From NCBI GenBank assembly GCA_006937955.1, contig SSNP01000340.1, forward strand, positions 206,421 to 270,420: a stretch of 64,000 nt of DNA, in the 5' to 3' direction. The DNA comes from Pachypanchax playfairii (Eukaryota > Chordata > Actinopteri > Cyprinodontiformes > Aplocheilidae). Below, one piece after another: positions 55,907-64,000 of the stretch (positions within the stretch are counted from its first letter, which is position 1; each line of letters opens with the position of its first letter). The translations under genes were made by a program, and so were the position numbers. Below the pieces are notes generated by a model. The model searched no databases. It worked only from the letters and a program-made list of their open reading frames with translations, and had not been told where the DNA came from.

Positions 55907-58900
55907 CTATAAAGTGGCACTGTGTGTCTGAAAAAAGAATAATAGCCCCACTTTAAACATTTCTGTATATTGTGTGTGTTTAGCATAAATAAATGAAATC
56001 CCTTTTGACCACAACTTTGAAAATTTTTTCATTTGTAACTGCAACGAGAATGTCAACCTTTCCATCTGGTAGATATAATTTACAATATTTATCCACTGAT
56101 CAAGTGTGGGTGGTTCAGGGAGGAGCCAGTGTCTGGTCAAAGTTTTTTTGCCAGCTGTAATTAAGACTAAATATAAGTATTTGTTGTCCTGATGAATTGC
56201 CGTCTTGCCAATAATAAAGGCAGTAAAGTCAAAAGCTAATGTAGTATTAAATATAGATTCCATATTTTTATGTACTGTATATCTTGCCAGAGTTGTTTTA
56301 TTACCAAACAGTCCCAGAATATGTGCCAGTGATTGGCATCCTGGCTACCGCACTGTCTCCAGCAATTAGGCTCCTCCCCTCTCCAATGCACCTTTTGTTT
56401 TGGAGTAATAAAAAATCTGATCAAGCATTTCCAGCTGAATTCTTTCCATAAATGTGAATTTGTGCATTTCCACACAGATGTACAGAAAACCCACTATTCT
56501 TCACCAGTCAATGTAACAGTACCCTCCTTTTCCCATTTAGTTTTTACATGATGTGTAGAATATGACTTTTTATTCAAAAACCCTTTATATAGTCTTGATA
56601 TTACACATTCTTTAAATGGTAAATAAATGGTAAATGGCGTGTACCTGTATAGCGCTTTACTCAGGTCCAACGACCCCCAAAGCGCTTCACACTACAGTTT
56701 TTTTGTCATTCACCCATTCACACACACACTCACACGTTTGGTGATGATGAACTACACACGTTTGTAGCCACAGCTGTCCTGGGACACACACTGACAGAGG
56801 CGAGGCTGCCAGACACTGGGGCAGCCGGACCCTCCGGCCACCACCAAACACATAGACATTGAATGAATTTAGAATTTCATTTAGCACTGGTTCCTGTACA
56901 TCCAGAGAAAAATGTATTTTCTGAGTAATGTAGTGGCGTAATTGCATATATCTAGAAATCTTGTTTTTCCAGATTATGACTGTTCATGAGAGTCTGAAAA
57001 TCTTTTATAATGCCTTTGTCTGTTAATGAATAATATGTTGTTATTCCCCTAGGTATCCAGCTGTGAAATCTGTTGTCCATTTTATTAGGCTTAAAGTCAG
57101 GGTCATATGCACACCCTCTCACAATCTTCAAATTATTATGTAAATTATATTCGTTTTTCGCATTTGACCAGGACTTCAAGGTTAGTTCTAACCATGGATT
57201 CTCAACCTGTTTCAAAATTTCTCCGTAATCTTCATTTCCAAGTATTGCCTGTAACGGAGGGTCTGACATAATATGCAATTCGATGTCCTTCCATCGGGCT
57301 TGATATTTAGGGTTGCATGGATTCATTAAGGGCTTGATTTGCACTGAGTAAAAATAGTCCTTTAGACTTGGTACTGCCATTCCCCCATTTTCTTTACAAA
57401 GTTGTAATGTTTTGAATCTCACTCGTGGGCTTTTCCCCAGCCATATGAAGCTAGAAATCATTTTTTCCCATTCCAGAAACTGCTTTGTTGTAATTTCAGC
57501 AGGAAAAGCCTGAAAAAAGAAATCTTGGCAGTATATTCATTTTTATAGATTCAATTCTTTGGGTTAGACTCATGAAGGGAATGGCAGTCCATCTTTGAAT
57601 ATCCTGTTTGATTTTTGCAACAAGGTCATCATAATTGCGTTTTGCTATGGTATTTATTTCAGTAGGAATTACCACTCCTAAGTATTTTAGAGTGGTTAAA
57701 TTCCATTTTAGATTCAGTGCTTGGCGTACATTTATTTGGGGATCATAACTGAAAGTAATAATCTGTGTTTTATTCACATTCAAGTTATATCCTGCGTGGC
57801 TACCAAAGTTATTTAGGCAATTGAACAAATTGGGTAATGATTTTGTTGGTTCACTTAAATATATCAATACATCATCAGCGTATAATGCCACCTTATGGAG
57901 CTACATCTCCCAAAACAGTTATTCCTGTTATGTCTTCTGTTTCTCTTATCATCTGAGCAAGAGGCTCAATGTAAAGAGAGAACAGTAGAGGCGAAAGTCC
58001 ACAACCCTGCCTTGTCCCACGGGCTAATTCAATTGTATCTGATAAATGTCCATTTATCTTTATTCGTGCTGTTGGTTTTGTATATAGTGACTTAATTGTG
58101 TTTATAAAATTATGATGGAAACCAAATCTCTCCAATACCTATATAAAAAGTTCCAACTCAGGGTCAAAAGCCTTCTCGGCGTCAAGACTAACCAAGGCAG
58201 CCTCTATCTTCTGTTTTTTAATATTGTCAATTATATGCAGTGTGCGCCTTATGTTATCATGCGTTTGTCTCTGTGAGATGAAGCCAGTTTGGTCAGTGTT
58301 AATAAGTTCAGGTAAAAGAACCTCCAATCTCTTTGCCATTATTGATGTAAATAATTTATACAGATATAGGTCTGAAGGAGCTACAATTGAGTGGGTCCTT
58401 TCCTCCTTCTGGAATTACAGAGATGGTAGCTTGTTTCCAAGACGATGGCATTTTTCCATCCTTTAAAGCCAAATTTAATATCTTTAATAGAAATGGTAGT
58501 AACTCATTTTTTAATTTTTTATACCATTCAGCGGGGAAACCGTCTGGGCCAGGCGATTTATTTGCTTTTAGTTTTGATATTGCACCGGACAATTCTCTTT
58601 CAGTTATTTCAGCCATAAGTACTTTATTTTGGTTTTCAGACAGAGTAGGCGAATTAAGTTGTTCTAAATAAGTTTTTATATTCTGTTCATTTTCTAAATT
58701 TGGTTGTGTACAACTGCTTATAGCAATTTTGAAAAATATGTTGGATTTCAGACTGCTTATACACACATGTTTTAGAAATTGGATTCTTAATCTTGCTTGT
58801 TGCTTTTTTAATTTACTTGCTAACAATTTGATAAATTTGGAGCCTGACTCATAATACGTTTGCTTTGTATAAATCATTTTCTTTTGTATTTCCAATTGAT

Positions 58901-59447
58901 ACATTGCATTTATTCTGTTTCTTAAAACTTTTCACTTTTTCTCAAGCTCTGAATTCTGATTTCTCTTATGTTTTGTCTCAAGCTCTTTTAATTCCTTGTT
59001 TAATTCCTGTAATTTAGATTGCCTCTCTTTCTTTTTATGTGAGCAAAAGGATATAATTTTACCTCTCATGCATGCTTTCAATGCATCCCAAACTACTTCT
59101 AGACTCACTTCTCCGTTGAGGTAGGTTCTCCTCCAAAAAGGTTGTAATGTCTGATTTAATTAATGTTGTAAATTGCAGATCATTTAACACATTTGTGTTT
59201 AATTTCCACAGCGTATTCCTGGGCTTATTATTAATGTCTAAAGTTACATTTATAGGAGCATGATCTGACAGATCAATGTTTCCTATATCAGCAGTTTGTA
59301 TCCAATGGCAATCTCTTTTAAAGATAAAAAAATAGTCAATCCTTGAGTACACTGTATGTGAGTGAGAGTAATGGGTAAAATCACGACTTGTCGGGTAGAG
59401 ATCTCTCCAGGTGTCTATAATACCATGATCTGACATTAGTACTTTAA
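55907..59447 (-). pseudogene. L1 ORF2: rest of endonuclease, RT, C-terminal region
   Basis: Going down the minus strand: GIIDTWRDLYPTSRDFTHYS, YSRIDYFFIF and LSDHAPINVTL complete the endonuclease (SDH motif intact). RT follows with KSPGPDGFPAEWYKKLKNEL, FRPISV, NTDQTGFISQRQTHDNIRRT, LVSLDAEKAFD (catalytic Asp), GTRQGCGLSPLLFSLYIEPL and MALYADDVLIYL (intact YADD box). The thumb has LKYLGVVIP. The C-terminal part has FIWLGKSPRVRFKTLQL, and near the end NHWHIFWDCLVIKQLW holds a Cys/His cluster. Frames break at about 59059, 58356, 58139, 57893, 57496 and 56952. Confidence 0.87.
56627..56868. repeat. Short teleost repeat inserted in L1 ORF2
   Basis: It starts TAAATGGTAAATGGCGTGTA and contains CTGTATAGCGCTTTACTCAG and GCTTCACACTACAG, with GACAGAGGCGAGGCTGCCAG further on. 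L1 reading resumes on both sides. Its first 45 bp match the inverse of the repeat at 12277-12489. Confidence 0.7.
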
Positions 59448-60535
59448 AGCTGGAGTGCGTAACTTCTGTAACTTCTGTCGCCCCCTAGCGGAATTTTTGC
59501 GTCATTACAACAATAAAGCTGGCGCTTCCATATGACGTAAGCCCAGCTGCCACCGCATTATCTCTGCCGTTGTTATTCCAACCGGTATCTGTCTTAATCA
59601 AGCTTCAAATTCAGTCTGTTTACTTTACCTGGCTCTATATTTGTTTCAATAAATATCATTTCATTGTTGAAAAAATCAAGAGAAACCAGTAAAATATAAA
59701 AATACTGGTAAAAAAAACCTTCAGAGTTCAGGTTGGATTGTTTACAGGTTTGATTGTTCACTTTAATCTACATTTAACAGTTTGGTGTTGAAATTTATTA
59801 GTCAGCTGTTGGGGCCACAATGATCTATTTGTCTTATTCAGTGAATTTTTTCAGTTTTGACACGATGCAGAATCCTGCAGTCAGCTACACTGATCTGACT
59901 GACTGAAAAACCGTTACACTGGCAAACTGACAGACACAAACTGACAGACACAAACTGACACAGATAGAGACAGAATCAGCTGATCAGCTGGAACTTCGGC
60001 GCTCTGGGTTTCATCTGGTGCGCATTTTATATTTTGACAGTGTGTGCGGACCTGCGGACCACTTATGCACCCCTGAACATCAGCCAGATCTCTTCTCTCC
60101 ACCGAGGAAAAGCGACGCCGATACAAATTCGCGTTTGCCTTCTCCTTCGGTCACTTTCCTTCTTAGCCAATAGTCCCTCTGCCGAACGTCCAGGAATTTT
60201 TTTTTTTTTTCGTGGTAGGATCCACTTCCCGATAAGTGTCTCTCGGCTGTTTATTTGGATTCTCCGCCATGTCGACCTTCACGTTCTGCCGGCTGCTACG
60301 AGACACTGCGTTCTATTTCTTATTATTTTTCTTGTTGTGACATAAAAGACGTAATTTCATGTGCGACAGTGCGGGAATGTCGCAGTCGACACGCAAAGTA
60401 AAAATTATATATATTGAAAAATACCGTGAGATGTTTGAGGAGCCGATCGGCTTAATCTGCATTGTGTCATCTCCTCTGATAGTGGCTTGGCTGAAACGGA
60501 CATCCACGGACATGTAAAAGTTACGCACTCCAGCT
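59448..60535. mobile_element. Composite TTAA-target element, copy 2 (complete)
   Basis: The 1088-bp element starts AGCTGGAGTGCGTAACTT and ends with the exact inverse, with TTAA on both sides (59444-59447, 60536-60539). Removing the element and one TTAA rejoins the L1 endonuclease frame (KIK to VLMSD) without loss, which proves the target duplication. Bases 59597-60075 are a left-truncated, internally deleted copy of the hAT MITE at 10977-11928. The outer 150 bp (left) and 460 bp (right) are unique to this family. Tips beginning AG favour Kolobok over piggyBac. No transposase. Confidence 0.93.
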
Positions 60536-61032
60536 TTAATTTTCTTTTGGAGAGAACTTTGAGGGACAGGTTTTGATATGTCAAGCTCTGAGTTTAGTCT
60601 TAAGTTCATGTTTCCCCCACAGATACAGACACCAGTTTCTTGTATCATGAAGTCAAAAACCTTTCCATAAAATGTAAAGTCACTACCAGGAGGAGCGTAT
60701 ACATTGAGCAGAGTTATACTGACACCATTTATTTTCCCTGATACTAATGAGTATCTCCCTTCTTTATCCTTACTTTCAGAGATTAGTTCAAAGGGGATAT
60801 TTTGAGATATTAAAGTGGCGACTCCCCTTCTACGACTGGTTTTATAAGATGAAAAATATACTTTAGAAAAAGCCATTCTTCTCAATTTCTTATGTTCAGA
60901 AAGATCAAGGTGTGTTTCTTGAAGCATGGCAATTTTGACCTCCTTTTTCAATTTCGAAAATATCTTATTTTGTTTCACTGGGTTAAGGATGCCATAAACA
61001 TTATATGAGGAGAACTGTATTCCACTGGCCAT
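60536..61032 (-). pseudogene. L1 ORF2 N-terminal endonuclease part
   Basis: The frame starts MASGIQFSSYNVYGILNPVK and includes MLQETHLDLSEH (catalytic Glu, intact) and TLLNVYAPPGSDFTFYG. VCICGGNMNLRLNSELD is at the usual GGDFN site, where the catalytic Asp is Asn. It is cut by the TTAA element after QKKIK. In active L1 this domain nicks the target at T-rich sites. Confidence 0.88.
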
Positions 61033-61444
61033 GGTGTTTTTATAAAGAGTTGACCCTCAGTGTTAACACAATGTCTATCAATATGCTCTGTCCCTTTAAC
61101 TATGAACAATAAAACATGAACAAAACAAAAAAAATGATAAGTCTTCAATGCAAAATTTTGAACCAAAATAACTCCATATGGAGGGTGTGCTTCCAGAGTA
61201 GATGTTCCAAGTAGCTGAACCTTTGTTGGACTCAAGATGTTAGGGTTCCTATCTGGGGAAAACCTGCTCGTTACCAGAAGCAGGGCCCACTGAGATGGCC
61301 ATATGCCATTAATCATGAACAAAAAGTGTCTGTGTCCAACTTTAACATTCTAATGTAAAACAAAAGCAAAACAGGAGCACATATATAACCAATAGGATAG
61401 TGTCTTATCTTAAACTAAAGAGCATTTTTACGTTTTGGTAGTAT

Positions 61445-62206
61445 TTACTCATCTATAGAAGTCTGCCACCTGAATTCCTGCAGTTTTTCCATGATGCGCT
61501 GCTGCCGGGTCTCGTTGTTTACCAGAGGTGCACACTGCGGCGTCGCTGTGGCTTGGTCCCCGGTCCTCTGCCACGATGAGAGCAGCTGTAACTCACACTG
61601 ATAGGGATCGACAGGGGACGGGATGACGGTGACCGGGAATCCGCACAATGACAAGTCCGCTGTTGCCTCAGATGCAAGTCTCCTCTGCATAGAATACTCG
61701 CATTTTGGCAGGATATGGAGTTTGGAACTTGATTTTCCTGTCCTTGAGCACTTTCTTTGCCTGGCAATTTCGGCACGTTTCTTAAGAATGGTCGGCGGGT
61801 AGTCATGATCCACGTAAAATCGTTTGCTGTTGTGGAAAACTTGCTTCTTCTGCCAAGCTCTAACCTCCTCCTTGACTCTGAAGCTGACAAACTTGGTGAT
61901 GATAGAACGAGGTCTTGATGGGTCAGCAGCTTTTGGTCCTGATGCTCAGTGAGCTCTTTCAATTTTCATTTCAGCCTCATGTGAAAAGTCCAATGAATCT
62001 CGTAGCATTCTCTTCAAAAAGGCGATCATGTTATTGCCCTCTGCTAGCTCTGGAACTCTGTAAATTCTTATGTTCTCTCTGCGTGCATGCGCCTCTTGTT
62101 CCGTGAGCTTAGTCTCCATGTTGTCTTGTCGTTGTAGCTTCCTCAAGCCGGTCATTTGTTTGATACAGCTGTTGTTGGATTTCCACTGATTTAATGTCAT
62201 TTTTGC
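61445..62206 (-). pseudogene. L1 ORF1 remnant
   Basis: Three overlapping frames: 62200-61946 contains EQEAHARRENIRIYRVPE and NNMIAFLKRMLRDSLDF, the RNA-recognition motif of L1 ORF1 proteins. 61962-61519 and 61813-61445 hold the C-terminal domain (MTTRRPFLRNVPK; ILKKRAEIARQRKC). The coiled-coil N-terminus and initiation codon are missing. ORF1 protein is the RNA-binding chaperone of L1; two frameshifts disable it here. Confidence 0.75.
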
Positions 62207-62340
62207 CTTAGTAGTTCATAAGCACTACTCTCTTAGCTGTTCTGCACTCCTGTCTTAAGGTAATATTCAGTTCTAGAAAAGTAAATAATAAAAATCTGAT
62301 TAAAATAAACACAGTTACTAATATAAAACTTGTAAACAAA

Positions 62341-64000
62341 ACCATTAGATGTGGTTTACTGAATGTTAGATCTCTTTCATTTAAATCTTTGTTACTTAAT
62401 AATTTGATAACTGATCATCATATTGATTTATTTTGTCTTACGGCTTATGGCTGCAGCAGGAGGATCATGTTAGTATTAATGAATCAACTCCTTCTAACTA
62501 CCTTAATCTTCATGTTCCTCGAGCAACAGGTCGAGGAGGAGGAGTAGCAGCTATTTTCCAGTCAGGTCTATTGATCTAGACCAACTATTAGTTATAATTC
62601 TTTTGAATTTATGACCCTCAGTATTTCTCACCCAAATTGGAAATCAGAGGAATCTACAGTATATTACCTGTTGTTGTATATCATCTACCAGGTGCTTATT
62701 CTGAGTTCTTGTCTTAATTTTCAGTCTTTTTATCAGAACTATTATTGAAATCTGACAAAGTCACTATAGTGGGAGATTTCAATATTCATATTGATGTTGA
62801 AAGTGATAGTTTGAATATAGCTTTTAATGATCTTTTGGATTCAGTTGGTTTCTCTCAAAGTGTAAACAAACCAACTCACTATTGTCATCATACTCTTATG
62901 GCATAGAGATTGAACAGCTGATAGTGTTTCCTCACAACCCTGTCTTGTCTAATAATTTTTTAATAACCCTTGAGTTTAAAATGATGGACCTCACCGCTCC
63001 AGATAGAAACTTTAACTACCGTAGATGTTTATCAGAAAATACTGTAACTAAATTCAAAGAATCTATTCCTTTAGCTTTATCTTCATTCCAAAAGAATAAT
63101 ATAACAGAGAGCAGCTGCAAAGATTTTGCAGACTGGCGAATTGATAATTTTACTGATGATTTTGCAGCGTCCATGCGCACGTCATTGGATAAAGTTGCTC
63201 CTCTGAAAATGAAGTTAATCAGCCAGAGGAGGCGGGCTTCTTGGTTTAATCTAGAGCTGCGTATGCTTAAAGGAATTTCAAGAAAGTTAGAAAGGAAATG
63301 GCATTCCACTAAGCTATAGAAGAAGTTTATCTATCTTGGAGAGATAGTCTGCTCATAAACAGTACAAACGAGCCCTTCGCAGGGTTAGAACTGAATATTA
63401 CTCTTCCCTCATAGAGGAGAACAGGAACAATCCTAGATTTCTGTTTAGTACTGTAGCCAGATTAATAAAATCCCAACTTCTGTTGAACCATGTATCCCTG
63501 TAACCCTCAGTAGCGATGACTTCATGGAATTCTTTACTAATAAAATAGATTCAATTAGAGAAAAAATCTATAATGTCCTTCCCACTGTTGTCTCTGGTTT
63601 GTCGTCCAGTGAAGCAGCTTTAGAATCTGAATCATGTTTAGACAGTTTCTGTCCAGCTAATCTTAATGACTTAACACAAATTTTAGCTTCTTCTAAACCA
63701 TCTACATGTACGTTGAATCCTGTTCCAACCAGACTTTTTAAGGAGGTCTTTCCATTGATTAACACATGGATATTGGACATGTTCAATATGTCTTTAATGA
63801 ATGGATATGTGCCTAAGGCCTTTAGGGTTGCTGTTATTAAACCTTTATTTAAGAAACCTGATCTTGATCCAGGATCTCCAGGTAATTATCAACCTATATC
63901 CAATTTACCCTTCATCTAAAAAATTCTAGAAAAGATAGTTGCAAACGAGTTATATGATCATCTACACAGTAATAATCTTTCGAAGAGTTCCAGTCAGGAT
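62341..64000 (+). mobile_element. CR1/L2-type LINE, 5' part, continues past window
   Basis: The plus-strand reading, in several frames, gives an endonuclease (GLLNVRSLSFKSLLL, GRGGGVAAIF, TIVGDFNIHIDVESDSLN, NKPTHYCHHTL) and a linker (LDKVAPLKMKLISQRRRASW, RKLERKWHSTKL). RT starts with LDPGSPGNYQPISNLPFI, then KILEKIVANELYDHLHSNN. The TETW block near 62440 has a deletion. Stops and frameshifts occur near 62550, 63320 and 63917. It abuts the truncated L1 ORF1 head to head. Confidence 0.8.
63524..63919 (+). pseudogene. LINE ORF2 segment: pre-RT and RT block 1
   Basis: The 131-codon frame from MEFFTNKIDSIREKIYNVLP through SKPSTCTLNPVPTRLFKEVF and VIKPLFKKPDLDPGSPGNYQ is the most intact piece of this LINE and is of the L2 kind. 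The stop at 63917 lies where the RT motif continues in frame (normally a sense codon). Confidence 0.75.

Larger units (their letters stand above)
55884..62206 (-). mobile_element. L1 retrotransposon, nearly complete but decayed
   Basis: On the minus strand ORF1 (62200-61445), ORF2 endonuclease (61032-60536 and 59447-59059), RT (58904-57496) and C-terminal region (57461-55907) are in normal L1 order over about 5 kb after subtracting insertions. The composite TTAA element at 59448-60535 and the short repeat at 56627-56868 are later insertions. Several frameshifts and stops show it is inactive. The ORF1 5' part and 5' UTR are missing at the junction with another LINE near 62210-62340. Confidence 0.88.

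Noticed and set aside
53077..64000. Expected Ig-domain and signal-peptide exons of the lectican
   Set aside because: I looked on the minus strand for a Cys...Trp...DxAxYxC frame with splice sites and found none; they are assumed to lie outside the window.

Overview
The window looks like a piece of a ray-finned (teleost) fish genome. It has sparse host exons with vertebrate GT-AG splice sites in very long introns, abundant CA/TG, GATT, ATT and TTCTA microsatellites, and a repeat complement typical of teleosts: long-TIR Tc1 elements, hAT and TTAA-target MITEs, L1, L2/CR1- and Rex1-like LINEs, an I/Nimb-like LINE with RNase H, and Ty3/gypsy. The species cannot be named from the sequence.

Only one host gene can be supported. 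It runs on the minus strand across about 50 kb: a lectican (hyaluronan-binding chondroitin-sulfate proteoglycan), most like versican. Four exons lie in the window, in transcript order: 53076-52905 (first half of Link module 1), 39656-39529 (second half of Link 1), 29602-29309 (all of Link 2) and 3186-2497 (a Ser/Thr/Pro-rich glycosaminoglycan-type exon). Splice sites and phases join cleanly (172, 128, 294 and 690 bp). The signal peptide and Ig exon must lie beyond position 64000, and the EGF/C-type lectin/CCP exons beyond position 1. I found no trace of either inside the window.

Nearly everything else is transposon sequence in the introns. Region 1-29 kb: a composite TTAA element at the left edge, a Rex1/CR1-like LINE (4.5-6.5 kb), a hAT element with a BED-finger remnant and an 8-bp TSD (6.6-7.5 kb), a full-length Tc1 element with an open 339-aa DD34E transposase (8.9-10.5 kb), a hAT MITE (11.0-11.9 kb), an I/Nimb-like LINE carrying three later insertions (13.1-18.3 kb), a PIF/Harbinger derivative with a decayed Myb/SANT-like gene (19.6-21.1 kb), a rearranged Tc1 transposase (21.5-22.1 kb) and an L2-type LINE 3' end (25.9-26.8 kb). 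Region 29-53 kb: a TTAA element with another transposon inside it (31.1-32.3 kb), a 1.5-kb TIR element (34.5-36.0 kb), a decayed Ty3/gypsy element (40.8-44.3 kb), and a LINE (44.6-50.5 kb) interrupted by an LTR-like insertion and a second Tc1 copy. Region 53-64 kb: a Kolobok-like THAP fragment with a minisatellite, a 653-bp hairpin MITE, a nearly complete but decayed L1 (minus strand) split by a 1.1-kb TTAA element, and the 5' part of another LINE running off the right edge.

The most notable structural signal is a perfect-length inverted repeat of 1206-bp arms around the second Tc1 copy. It ends exactly at a 10-N gap and replaces the expected downstream LINE sequence. It reads as an assembly fold-back through the Tc1 terminal repeats rather than biology. 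I see no operon-like or defence-like system. The interest lies in nested insertions whose empty sites can be read directly, decayed transposase-associated DNA-binding domains (BED, THAP, Myb/SANT), and a possibly young Tc1 family.
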